DNA of 16,692 nucleotides from Dunaliella salina (GCA_002284615.2 MU069640.1:202963-219654); one strand, 5' to 3'; shown: positions 1 through 8,089, numbered from the stretch's first letter. Notes: generated by a model not told the origin, from the sequence alone. Made by a program: numbers and translations.

Positions 1-7
1 GTGTGTG

Positions 8-40
<33 letters not shown>

Positions 41-62
41 GTGTGTGTGTGTGTGTGTGTGT
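1..62. repeat. (TG)n microsatellite
   Basis: The window opens with an almost pure GT/TG dinucleotide run, broken only by two TTG interruptions. Any reading frame through it is a low-complexity Val/Cys artefact. The left end of the array lies outside the window. Alternating purine-pyrimidine tracts of this kind can adopt Z-DNA, but nothing here shows a function. Confidence 0.97.
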
Positions 63-264
63 TCTCTTATACATAAAAGTGAGTTGCAGTAGAGTTATGG
101 GGTTAAAACTGAGCAGCGGACGCCGATGCATACCTGGCCTGGAAGGCACCCACAACTTGTTTCGAGTCCACAAACTGCCCTCCTGACTTCACTATGCAAT
201 AAGGTGAGGTAAAATAAGGTATGGTTCAGTTGTTCCTCTGAAAAGGGCGCCAAGGTTGAATCCT
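63..264. other. Unassigned spacer
   Basis: There is no convincing coding signal, repeat or RNA gene between the TG microsatellite and the first family A retrotransposon fragment. Short overlapping frames on both strands show no recognisable motif. Confidence 0.5.
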
Positions 265-547
265 TGTTATAAATTGAGAAGTACAGGGGGGCGCGGGGGG
301 AACAGGGAGGACTCAACGCCAGCCACAGGCACTTCATCCACACTCAAGGCTCGTGACCCCAATCAGCTCCACCCAGATCAGCGACACATCCACCTTGTAG
401 AAGACAAATACTGTGAGGACACCCGGCCTTACAGCCAGCTTAAGGCCTCCAAGCAGCAGCACCGCAACCTCTGCCGTCATCTTTCTAGAGCTTCAGCTCA
501 AGTCTCCCTCCACACTATCCTGCTAGGTGTGGGAGGAGTCATCTACA
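265..547 (+). pseudogene. LINE family A, copy 1, 5' part (nuclease-like C-terminal region)
   Basis: This is the upstream half of a 5'-truncated family A LINE copy, open throughout. The frame carries HLVEDKYCEDTRP (cac at 391, E at 400-402, K at 406-408), then QLKASKQQHRNLCRHL, then SLHTILLGVGGVIY. The same order (E-x-K-like motif, Q/H-rich helix, LHTILLGVGG) recurs in the other family A fragments of this window, which is the basis for calling it a family. The E-x-K motif preceded by a hydrophobic strand resembles the second half of a PD-(D/E)XK restriction-like nuclease site; the nuclease role is inferred. Coding stops at 547 because a family B LINE is inserted. It resumes in phase at 2501, so the two parts together are open for about 163 codons. 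The left boundary is uncertain (about 265-300). Confidence 0.75.
528..547. repeat. 20-bp target-site duplication, left copy
   Basis: The sequence tgtgggaggagtcatctaca is repeated exactly at 2481-2500, and the two copies flank the family B LINE at 548-2480. The flanking bases differ (g/c before, a/c after), so the match ends cleanly. The last bases (taca) also match the start of the LINE tail, so microhomology could account for up to 4 bp. Confidence 0.93.
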
Positions 548-2480
548 AGGTTACAAGGTTACAATTGGGTTTGACCTACAGCCAGGTTGTTTGGCTGCTC
601 GGCCTGATGAACTGTTCCATCCAAAGATTAAATATCCATGAGATTAGAAATAAAACGATAAGTCTCATTAGTTTGGTCCTGTAAGAAATGAAAGACATCC
701 TCAGAACTAGCCTGAGTGTAGTAAAAAGCGCCTGTCGTCCTGAAGAACTCTGTGAGCAGAGGGGAAATCAGAAAAGAGATGTTTATACTATAAACTTAGT
801 AAGTCCTTCTAAGAGAATACACAGGACCGCAGGAACAAAGGAACACAGCGTGTTTTTCATCTTGAAGTCCTCCTAGGTCACATTTATCACGAACTGAAGT
901 TTGCTCCTGCCAAAGTGATGTCTCAACTCTTAGGGTGTGTGCATGCAATCAAAAGCATGCGATGTTTTTCAGCATATGCTTGCCTAAATCAAGATGCAAA
1001 TACCTAGGGACAGAAAAGGGCGCTCCATGAGTAGCCAAAGGCTTCAAAGGGAGAGCCACCCAGTGATGATACTTGGCTAATTTGTTCACACGCTCATTGT
1101 GCTCTGCCAAGGCAGCCGCATTCCAAACACCTCGAAGCCTTTNTCTCAGATCAACAACGAACTCCTTCAGTGCTACTGGCTGCCCTGAACACACACATTA
1201 AATAAACATATTGCACCTGTCCAAGCCATTACATGCTGCCAGAAACTCTGAGGTCCAACATTTACGAGATATACAGCTCATGTCAACATCTGCTTGCAGC
1301 ACCTTGCGCAGTGTAGTACTGTTGCTGCGCAGCAAAGCATTGTAAAACCTGAATGCTGCACGGAACCAATAAAACTGCAAAGGCTCATGACCACATTCCC
1401 GTAGAACAGACCAGTTAGGAGTGGTACGCTTCACCCCAAGGAAGCGCTTCAGTAAGCACAGGTGCACAGTTTGTAAAGGGCAGTCCCATTCAGCACCTTC
1501 TTTCATATATCTAGTGCCCCAGATTTGACAAGCATACATGCTAGCAGGGAGAGCTTATGCTTCAGCCAGCCAGAGCATGGTATGCAGCCTGTCAGTCAAG
1601 TGGTACTCTGACGCAAATTGCCTGATCCGTCTACATCCAGCCAGGAAAGGAGCGCACATGTGTTCGACAGTGGCCTGAGGGTTGCACTGCTTTGTGAACA
1701 GCATGCCCAAATATTTGAAAGACTCTGCACAAGCCAAGCGCGCTCCACCTAAAGTAAAGACTGGCACATTATTGCCCTTAGAATTAAAATGCACAATCTC
1801 AGACTTGGCAGCATTTATCACCAATCCTTTCCGCCGAGCATAAGCGTGCAACCTATCCAACATCAACTGGAGCTGACCAGGCTGGTTACTGGTAAGGCAC
1901 AGATCGTCTGCATACAGCATATGCGTAGCATGGAGATCGCTTGCACCTGTAACTGCCCCTTGCACATTTTCTGCCACGCAATCCACATCATTGATGTACA
2001 GGGAAAACAGCAGGGAAAATAGCGGGCAGCCTTGCTTAACTCCAATGAGAGGGCGCACACGAGCTTGCTTTGTGCCATCCACCAAGATGTACTCTTAGCA
2101 TACATGTTCTTAATGATATTCAACAGGCATGTAGGCATACGAATGCACTGAAGGTGCCTTCAAAGAGCTTCCCTGGGAATTGTGTCGTAAGCTTGCTTTA
2201 AGTCAATAAAGGCCGCATGCAATCTTGAGGATCGATTAGGACGCTTGACCTGAGCAGCATGCTGCAAGTGCCGCAAAATAAAAATGGGCTGCAAAGTATT
2301 ACGGCCAGGATAGAAACCGTATTGTGTATCTGGAATTTTGTTCTTATCTCTGCACCACCCTGTGACAACTTCCCTGAACACATTTGCGTACAGTCTGTAC
2401 AGGGTACCACTAACGGCAAGCATGTGATAATTCCCTGGGTCCACAACAGAGCCCTTCTTGTAGAGGGGAGTAATTTTGGC
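548..2480 (-). mobile_element. LINE family B, copy 1 (5'-truncated insertion)
   Basis: A 1.93 kb minus-strand non-LTR retrotransposon bounded by an exact 20-bp target-site duplication and nested in family A copy 1. Its 3' end is at the low coordinate, with tail repeats of ggttacaa (plus-strand reading) at 549-556 and 557-564. The 5' end at 2480 falls inside the RT fingers, as expected of incomplete target-primed reverse transcription. The element is clearly homologous to 5378-6670, which has the same protein order and a similar tail. It is dead because of a frameshift and several stops. Confidence 0.93.
559..2480 (-). pseudogene. Family B reverse transcriptase (pseudogene)
   Basis: This is the remains of a LINE polyprotein, which would copy its own RNA at a nicked target. 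Read from 2480 downwards: RT fingers (AKITPLYKKGS), QYGFYPGRNT, catalytic motif A (FIDLKQAYDT, about 2213-2185), motif B (GVKQGCPL) and the YADD active site at 1914-1903. The thumb follows (IWGTRYMKEGAEWDCPL, then LQFYWFRAAFRFYN). The distal part has PRYLHLDLGKHM and a finger remnant with QDEKHAVFLC, where the second Cys of the CDLC seen in copy 2 is lost. Breaks: a 1-nt frameshift near 2090 between MYAKS and the VDGTK frame, in-frame stops at 1557-1555 and 1200-1198, and more decay below 951. One N lies at 1143. The presumed natural stop, TAA at 561-559, lies inside the tail repeat. Confidence 0.92.
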
Positions 2481-2500
2481 TGTGGGAGGAGTCATCTACA
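2481..2500. repeat. 20-bp target-site duplication, right copy
   Basis: Exact second copy of the 20 bp at 528-547, at the 5' end of family B copy 1. Removing 548-2500 rejoins the two halves of family A copy 1 in the same reading frame. Confidence 0.93.
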
Positions 2501-2837
2501 CCCCGCACACATTGGAGCCTCTCGAGGAGCTTGGCCTTGACACTTTCAAGGCCACCAAGCTTGTCCGGAAGCTTCATGCTCATTCTGTCCTGTATGCTTA
2601 CAAACTTGCCAGCACCAGACGTGCTCTTGAGGAAACCTTTTTCAACTCTCAACAAGGTCAGGCACGGGATACTGCTAGTAACCCACCTGATCCCCACTGA
2701 CTTCTTTTTTCGGCTTTCTCCTGGTAAAGAGGATACACGGTGCCTTTGCCCTAGGTATCCCCTTTTCCTTAATTGATGTGGGGAGTGTTTTCACTGCCTG
2801 CGTAGTTTTTCTTTTCTTTTCTTTTCTTTTCTTCTTT
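2501..2837 (+). pseudogene. LINE family A, copy 1, 3' part with 3' UTR and tail
   Basis: This continues the frame of 265-547 after the nested insertion: TPHTLEPLEELGLD, then KLHAHSVLYAYKLASTRRAL, ending NPPDPH with a TGA stop at 2698-2700. HTLEPL..LGL, KLHAHSV.YA.KL and the terminal PPDPH recur in the other copies. The 3' UTR is about 100 bp and contains TTCCTTAATTGATGTGGGGA, then GCGTAG. It ends in a (CTTTT)n tract at 2805-2837 that I read as the element's tail. No stop or frameshift is visible in this half, so family B probably landed in a fairly young copy. Confidence 0.82.
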
Positions 2838-3442
2838 ATGGTAAGGGTACATCGCTATTTATGCCTAAATTGGGCATCTGAGCAGAGTGGATCCCCTTAC
2901 CAGGATCAGGGCTGGTTCTGGCGGCTAAGCCAATGCTCCGTATTCACTGTGCAAAAACACATACATTGTCACTGTCCTTGGCTACATGCAAATTAGTTTG
3001 TGAACTCGTCAAGCGTTTCTGTGTCTTCCAGATCCTGAAATGATGATGGCCTGTTCCAACAGTGGTGGCATACTTGGTCTTCCTGCCTCCATGAGCTTGG
3101 TACTGAACAAGTGCCAAAGTGGACCTCTGTCTCACATCCCGGAATCAATATGGTCCAATTTGGAGCGGTGGGGGGCCCTTTCACTCCTGTTTACATAACA
3201 TTGCTATGGAACAAGAGCGTCCGCTGTTGCTTAGTTCTAAGTGGAAAAAATGTTGTTGTTATGCATGTCAATGCCACGTTCGCTATGTCCAATCGGTGGT
3301 AAACGATCGTTCCAATTGTGTCCTGCGTTCCACATTGGCTGTTTCCATCCAGAACACCACTAGACACACAGCTCAGTCGCCCTGGTGGCATTTTAGTTCT
3401 GCCCCTTGAAGGCAACGACTCCACACATCACCCACAAAATGT
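2838..3442. other. Unassigned spacer
   Basis: About 600 bp between two plus-strand family A fragments. Short frames occur on both strands, but none shows a motif, biased composition or similarity to other parts of the window. It may be decayed upstream sequence of the copy that becomes recognisable at about 3443, but I cannot show this. Confidence 0.5.
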
Positions 3443-3996
3443 AAATTGCAGAGACAGAAATCCACCTGATTGAGCTAACACTTTGCTCTTGACACCAAAT
3501 CTAAACAAACTCCCCACACTGCACAGGATCAACACGAATACACCGTTGAGAGCCTACACGCAAAAAGTCTTTGGGGCACACAATGCAACAAGAGAGCCAC
3601 GTTGCACACGTTACTAATTGAAGTTGCAGGAAGTATCTGCAACCCATACACAATGGATTCCCTCTGCAAACTTGGCCTAATAAAAGACAAAACCAAACTG
3701 TACCATAATGCTGTCAAGACCTTAAGAAAAGTCAACAGCACCAAATATGCCATTCAATTTAGCAACCCAGGCAATGGGGGTTTGGGGGAGAGGGCGATGG
3801 GGCGGGCTGCGCACAGGAAAGCAAGGTGCGCAGCTGGATGGATGGCCAACAACCTGCCGGATCCACATTAGCTAGGCTGCTCATAGTTAGCCTTCATTGA
3901 TTGGACTCACTCTCAGTCACTGTCAGTACCGGCGCTGACTGTTGTGTCTTCCCTTAATGCACGCTGTTTGTGTCCAGTGTAGGCTTTCACTTTTGG
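3443..3996 (+). pseudogene. LINE family A, copy 2 (C-terminus and 3' UTR)
   Basis: A 5'-truncated, diverged family A copy. It reads EIHLIELTLCSD (cac 3463-3465, E at 3472-3474; the Lys of E-x-K is Thr here), then QDQHEYTVESLHAK, LHTLLIEVAGSICNPYT, LCKLGL, and a Gly/Ala/Arg-rich stretch. It ends in WMANNLPDPH with a TAG stop at 3869-3871. Frameshifts fall near 3490 and 3572. The Gly-rich insert and the LPDPH ending differ from copy 1 and match the minus-strand copies near 14 kb, so this belongs to a different subfamily. The 3' UTR carries CCCTTAATGCACGC at 3951 and ends near 3996 in a weak pyrimidine tract. Confidence 0.75.
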
Positions 3997-4096
3997 CAGG
4001 GCTATTGCTGAAAACACAAGGTAGGTAAGGTTACGTCACTATATCCGCCTACGAGGGCAGCTGAGTGGGAACACAGACCTGGAACTAGACAAGTCT

Positions 4097-4405
4097 TTGA
4101 AAAAAATTTTAAAAATATCAACTGCTGAGAAACATGTGCTCATAGTACCACGTAAAGCAGAGGTTCTCCAAGTAAGCACTGAGAAAATGGCAAAAGAAGT
4201 CTTAACCAGAATGCTCATATGTTTGACTCGAAAATACAGATATTCAGACACCAAGTGCAAGGAGAGAAATGGTCAGATGCAGATTTGCATGCATACAGTT
4301 TTCTCAAAACTCCAAAAACCCTACTTTGCAATGTTTAGGAACTGCAGCAACAGCCTGAAAGCATATGCTCATGCGAAATTCCGTGCTTACTTGAATTATA
4401 AGTGA
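4097..4405 (+). CDS. Small hypothetical open frame (102 aa)
   Basis: This is an uninterrupted 102-codon frame from ATG in the longest retrotransposon-free stretch of this part of the window. The product would be basic, rich in Lys, Arg and Met, with six Cys and no signal peptide or membrane segment that I can see. It matches no family I know. The local AT-rich composition allows a frame of this size by chance, and there is no visible promoter, intron signal or poly(A) signal. It is listed because it is the cleanest frame here, not because it is likely to be a gene. Confidence 0.12.
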   Translation: MKKILKISTAEKHVLIVPRKAEVLQVSTEKMAKEVLTRMLICLTRKYRYSDTKCKERNGQMQICMHTVFSKLQKPYFAMFRNCSNSLKAYAHAKFRAYLNYK

Positions 4406-4533
4406 TGTCTGGCATTCATGTTTGCTTTTCTCAAGCCACACTCACAAGCTTGGATGAAACCATCTAAAGGATCCCTTGGATAATTCTGTACGGGTCACTC
4501 TGCCGTCCCACAGTCCAGGTCTTCAGCTAAAAG

Positions 4534-4587
4534 GCTTTCAGGGCAGCTACCCATGGAAATGCTTTCAGGGCAGCTATCCATGGAAAT
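4534..4587. repeat. 27-bp tandem duplication (2 units)
   Basis: Two adjacent copies of a 27-bp unit starting gctttcagggcagcta (4534-4560 and 4561-4587). They differ at one position (ccc versus tcc). This is a recent local duplication in non-coding sequence; its only notable neighbour is the polypurine tract that follows. Confidence 0.92.
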
Positions 4588-4590
4588 GCT

Positions 4591-4614
4591 GAAAAGAGAA
4601 AGGAAAAGCTATGC
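4591..4614 (-). repeat. Isolated retroelement tail, minus orientation
   Basis: Read on the minus strand this is GCATAGCTTTTCCTTT followed by more pyrimidines. Its 16 bp at 4599-4614 are the exact reverse complement of 4860-4875, the end of the tRNA-like SINE candidate. It also resembles the GCGTAGCTTTTCC end of the family A tail at 14815-14840. It is probably a severely truncated SINE or LINE 3' end. Confidence 0.45.
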
Positions 4615-4726
4615 AGTTTGAGAAAACTCTCCTTGCATCAATTAGGGAAAGGGAGACACATTGGCTAAGAGAGCCTTGGGTTCCCTCTTGGAGCACCCGT
4701 CTTTAGAACCTGGCTATGAGGGAATT

Positions 4727-4880
4727 TTGATCATAGCCAAACGGGTGAAACGTGGCCCAGGATGCGGGAGGTCCGGGATTTGACCCTGGGTACCGGTGAG
4801 GATTTGCCTTGAGCAAGTAGGTCCTTCCCTCAATCAATGCTACCGGACGATGTCTCATAGCATAGCTTTTCCTTTTTACA
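4727..4880 (+). mobile_element. Candidate tRNA-derived SINE
   Basis: A box A match TAGCCAAACGG (4734-4744) fits the TRGYNNARNNG consensus at every position. After 32 bp comes a degenerate box B, gatttgaccc (4777-4786), within gtccgggatttgaccctgg. GCCA (4736-4739) can pair with TGGC (4753-4756) as a D-stem, but the acceptor stem does not pair, so this is not a functional tRNA. The segment ends GCATAGCTTTTCCTTTTT (4860-4877), like the family A tails. A tRNA-like head plus a LINE-like tail is the classic SINE layout. There is only one long copy here, so the assignment is tentative, and the 5' boundary is a guess. Confidence 0.4.
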
Positions 4881-5263
4881 TGTGGCAGGGCAGCTCGGCC
4901 CGGGAAGTGGCGCCCCCGCCCAAATGTGAGCTACCAGGAGATAAGCTGGTGCAGGAGTGGAACTGGAAGTTGGCGTGGAGGAGAAAAGGTGCTCAGAAGT
5001 AAATTGATCAGTTTCGGTCTGTATAATTGTGTGCTCACTCCTGGCTACAGCTGGCCCCTGTGCAAGAGGGGGGCCCTTGCTGATATGCTAGATAGTTGTC
5101 CCTAAGGCTAAGGGGTGGGCCTTGATTTTGATGGACGGGGCCTCATGACAGCAGTGTCAATGGTGTCCTGGGTGGAGGCCAGCTTAAACCTGAATTAGAT
5201 CTTTGCACTCCTTTTCCTCTTGGCTGGTGGAACTCAGTTTCAGCGTTGTTTGTCAGGTCTATA
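4881..5263. other. Unassigned spacer
   Basis: No coding, RNA or repeat signal that I can support. Its right part (about 5130-5263) may be the degenerate 3' UTR belonging to the plus-strand family A tail that follows, but similarity there is too weak to claim. Confidence 0.4.
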
Positions 5264-5310
5264 CATAATGCACGCTGGCTGTGCCCAGCGTAGACCTTCT
5301 TTCCTTCTGG
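5264..5310 (+). repeat. Family A 3' terminus, plus strand
   Basis: The sequence cataatgcacgctggc, then ccagcgtagacc and a short pyrimidine tract, matches the CCCTTAATGCACGC...GTAGAC 3' terminal motif of family A, most closely the versions at 3951 and 15402. It abuts a minus-strand family A fragment at about 5311, so two copies meet tail-to-tail here. Confidence 0.6.
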
Positions 5311-5377
5311 TAAGGCCCAAATTCATAGGAGGTTTGATTGTGTACTAATGGCGGGTAGTGCCAGCCGCACCAATTAG
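5311..5377 (-). pseudogene. LINE family A, copy 3, distal part (split by family B)
   Basis: On the minus strand this encodes LIGAAGTTRH, a stop, then YTIKPPMNLGL. That aligns with LTGVAGTTYNEYTIKPLMNLGL of the copy at 9371-9942 and with the LLGVGG...HTLEPL..LGL segment of copy 1. The DNA match with 9745-9805 is also evident (cattcatag-gaggtttgattgt and agtgccagcc). The upstream part of this copy resumes at 6671, beyond a nested family B element. Confidence 0.75.
5364..5377. repeat. 14-bp target-site duplication, left copy
   Basis: gccgcaccaattag is repeated exactly at 6671-6684, and the two copies flank the family B insertion at 5378-6670. The neighbouring bases differ on both sides. Confidence 0.9.
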
Positions 5378-6670
5378 GTTTACAAGGTTTACAAGGTTTA
5401 CAAGGGAACATAACCTTCAGCCAGAAAGTTTGGCTGCTCGCTGTGGTGAAACAAATCCATAAGCTCAGAGATGAAGCGATAAGTCTGAGCATCTCGGTTT
5501 TGAAAGAAACGAGCTACATCCAGAGAGCAGGCATCAGAAAAAAAGAAAGATCCTGTATCATTTGACACTACTCTGTGAGCAGGAAAGGCACTAAAAACAT
5601 GTGCATACTTTCTTCTAAGACAACACAGGAAGTTGCAAGGGCAGAGAAAGATGACGTGCTTTTCGTCCTGTCATTGTTCTGAAACACATAAATCACATTG
5701 CGGTGCATGTCCATGCCAATGAGAAGTTTCAATTTGGAGTTTATGGGCGTGCAATCGGAAGCAAGCAATGTTCCTCTGCATATGCCTACCCAAATCCAAA
5801 TGCAGATACCTAGGAGTATGGAGAGGTTTACCAAAAGCAGAATTATGCCGGAAGGGAAGCGCTACCCAGTTATGGTACTTGGCTAACTTGTTTAAATGAG
5901 CACCATGTTCAGCATGATCCTCAGTTGGCCACACGCTCCTATGCCTTTTCCGTAAATCAACCACAAAATCATTTATCCTAATGGGCTGGCCTGAATACAC
6001 GCAATGTGTGAAGTAGTTGCGCCTATCCAATCTCTGAAAAGCAGATATAGACTCTGATGTCCAGCACTCTTTAGAGTTACTACTCATGTCAATATATCCG
6101 CTCCAAGTACCCTGCTTAAATTAGTGCTGTTGCAGGCAAGTGAGGCATTATAAAATCTGAAAGCAGCTCGAAACCAATAGAATTGTAATGATTTAAACCC
6201 AAATTCACGCAGCACAGACCAATTTGGTGTAGTTTTTTTTTTTCACTCCAAGAATTCGCTTCAGTAAACNCAGGTGCACAGTCTGCAACGGGCAGTTCAT
6301 CTCATCTCCTGGTCTCATAAACCTGGTACCCCAAATTTGACTAGCATACATGCTAGCAGGGAGAGCATATGTCTTAGTCAACCAAAGCATGGTATGAGGC
6401 TAGTTTATATTCATCTGCAACGTGCCTAATACGACGACATCCAGCCAAGAAAGGTGCACACATTTGCTCAGTAGAGGCAAGGGGGTTAAATTGTTTCGTA
6501 AACAGCATACCCAAATATTTGAATGACTCAGCACGCACGAGCTGCTCACCACCTAGGTTGAACATAGGAACATTATTTCCTTTTGAATCGAAGGACACAA
6601 CCTCAGACTTCGACACGTTGATAATTGAACCTTTCCTTTGCGCATACCCATGTAACCTATCCAACATGCT
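5378..6670 (-). mobile_element. LINE family B, copy 2 (5'-truncated insertion)
   Basis: A 1.29 kb minus-strand family B copy with its 3' end at 5378. The tail is three perfect 9-bp units, gtttacaag on the plus strand (5378-5386, 5387-5395, 5396-5404). A 14-bp target-site duplication flanks it. The 5' truncation lies just beyond the YADD region. Copy 1 has an 8-bp tail unit instead (ggttacaa), so the unit length differs by one base between copies. The host sequence is a minus-strand family A fragment. Confidence 0.92.
5398..6670 (-). pseudogene. Family B RT C-terminal half (pseudogene)
   Basis: Read from 6670 down: MLDRLHGYAQRKGSIINVSKSE (post-YADD RT), FKYLGMLFTKQ, YASQIWGTRFM, LQFYWFRAAFRFYN, DFVVDLRKRHRSVW, and PRYLHLDLGRHMQRNIACF. 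A CCHC-like finger follows: Cys at 5697-5695 and 5688-5686, His at 5658-5656, Cys at 5643-5641 (C-x2-C-x9-H-x4-C counting the stop codon). The end is FHHSEQPNFLAEG, with a TAA stop at 5400-5398 inside the first tail unit. Damage: a T12 run at about 6230 shifts the frame after ILGVKK, a 1-nt insertion lies near 6090, and a TGA at 5673-5671 falls inside the finger. One N is at 6270. Long colinear stretches match copy 1, so each copy helps in reading the other. Confidence 0.9.
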
Positions 6671-6684
6671 GCCGCACCAATTAG
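6671..6684. repeat. 14-bp target-site duplication, right copy
   Basis: Exact second copy of 5364-5377, at the 5' end of family B copy 2. Confidence 0.9.
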
Positions 6685-6790
6685 AAATTGAGCGAAGTCA
6701 CCTTGTTATCCCTACTCATATTGCTTGAGCAGTCTGGTTATAGTATGAGAATGATGAGCTGCTGCAGTTTCCAAAGTAATGAAAGTCTAG
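6671..6790 (-). pseudogene. LINE family A, copy 3, proximal part
   Basis: This is the upstream continuation of the fragment at 5311-5377. It starts with the repeated 14 bp (6671-6684). The minus strand then encodes FITLETAAAHHSHTITRL, matching FITLERAAAQYSHTVSRL of the copy at 9371-9942. The nucleotide match (gagctgctgca, ttccaaagt-atgaaa) is clear. Stops and small indels follow, so it is dead. The copy fades out at about 6790. Confidence 0.75.
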
Positions 6791-6797
6791 GTTTTAG

Positions 6798-7157
6798 GAT
6801 ACATGTGTACACTGTTTGTTCAAGAAGTATGGATATCCCTATCATGAGGAGGGATGTTCGAAGGATCAAGGTGAATTTTTCAGCCTGGATGGCCTATCAG
6901 AGCGCACAAAGATAGCATCTGGGCAGCTTTTTGGGGGCCAGACAGAGGAGCCAGTACCATTAGGGAAAACCTATCTAGGAGCATCTTGAGATACTATCTG
7001 GGATTTCTATACCCAGGAGTCTCTCGGACGGCAGGCATCTATAACAATAAGGGGCGAGTTAAATCTGCCTTTAATAAAGGTTTTACCAGAGGCACAGTCC
7101 CATATTGTGCCGGTCGGTGTGCTGCTAACCCTCCCATTGTTGGGTTTGGACATCTAA
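6798..7157 (+). pseudogene. Unidentified decayed reading frame (120 codons, one internal stop)
   Basis: One frame runs from just after a TAG at 6795-6797 to a TAA at 7155-7157, with a single TGA at 6987-6989. The translation looks protein-like: CVHCLFKKYGYPYHEEGC near the start, SLDGLSERTKIASGQLFGG, PLGKTYLGAS, then after the stop GRQASITIRGELNLPLIKVL and a hydrophobic LLTLPLLGLDI. I recognise no family. It could be a piece of a further transposon, a captured exon, or chance; the two open halves are each about 60 codons, which is near the chance level. It lies between family A copies 3 and 4 and resembles neither family. Confidence 0.25.
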
Positions 7158-7499
7158 GGCCATGTGATTAAAGAAAAAAATTAATCCATATCATCACAAA
7201 GCGCTCATGTGGATCTCGTGAATTCCTGGCAGCATGTGGCTTCAGGGCACCAGGATTATGATCAGTACTTTTTGTCTTGTTGGCACGTCTGGTTGATGTT
7301 AGTTTATGCGGAAGTTGTGCAGAATGGGCCCAGAGCTCTTGTGCAAGTCTGTTGGATCTTGGTTGGTAAATCCCTACTTATCTGAATGGATCAGGGGAAT
7401 AGGTAGTGTAAATATTCCCACCCACGCCTGGGATAGTTGTATGCAAAGTTATCTTTGCAACTTGACTTATTCGCAGAGTTCACTTTGAAGTATACATGG
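7158..7499. other. Unassigned spacer
   Basis: No supportable gene or repeat. A 60-codon frame at 7306-7488 has no motif. Recognisable family A sequence begins at about 7500. Confidence 0.45.
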
Positions 7500-7895
7500 A
7501 AGCATGCAAAACATGCAACTGTATCAGTGCTGAAGCTGTTACTATCCACCCTGTTCTCCTGGGCGTTGGTAGAACGTGTTGTTCAGCATACCCTTAACCA
7601 AATTTAGAAATGGAATTATAGACCACGTGCCCAAAAAGTTCATGCTCATTCAATCCATTTTGCCCGAACTTGTTACCACTAGACGCACTATTAAAAAAAA
7701 AAAGTACCTCTCACAGCCAGAAATAGTCTAGTGCTTTGAGTAATCCTCCAGATCCCCATTAGCCTCTTCAGTACCTCTCACATCTTTTGGTTGGGGGGGC
7801 TCACGGCTCTTTTGAGTCAAAGTGTCTCTCTTCCCTGATTGATGAAGGGCAAGTTTCTCTGCCTATGTAGTTTTCTTTTCTTTTTCATTCTTTCA
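7500..7895 (+). pseudogene. LINE family A, copy 4 (C-terminus, 3' UTR, tail)
   Basis: A decayed plus-strand copy. The stretch ctgttctcctgggcgttgg (HPVLLGVGR, cf. HTILLGVGG of copy 1) is followed by codons for AHSIHFAR-like sequence in shifted frames and LVTTRRTI (cf. KLASTRRAL). A short A-run expansion near 7690-7702 precedes a DPH-TAG end at 7751-7762. The 3' UTR has the TTCCCTGATTGATGAAGGGC version and GCCTATGTAG, then a (CTTTT)n tail at 7870-7895. It is closely related to the next plus-strand copy, starting at the same agcatgca...gtgctgaagctgt (7501; compare 8585). Confidence 0.72.
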
Positions 7896-8089
7896 CCCCC
7901 AGACGGACCAGAGCTGCTTCTTGACTCCCTGCTACCCCCCATACTAAGCTTTGCCCAATTGAGGGTGGTTTGCTTGAGTTAAAGGGGCGAGGTGTAATGG
8001 CATCAGGGCAGCTGGAGCTTGTGTGCGTGTGTCAAAATAAGGAGCTCAGAATGATCTTGAAAGGTTTCACCAAGGCAGCCCATATTTTG

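Noticed and set aside
2811..2837. The CTTTT tract at the end of copy 1 as an independent microsatellite
   Set aside because: The same tract follows the same 3' UTR motif in nearly every family A copy, so it is the element's tail.
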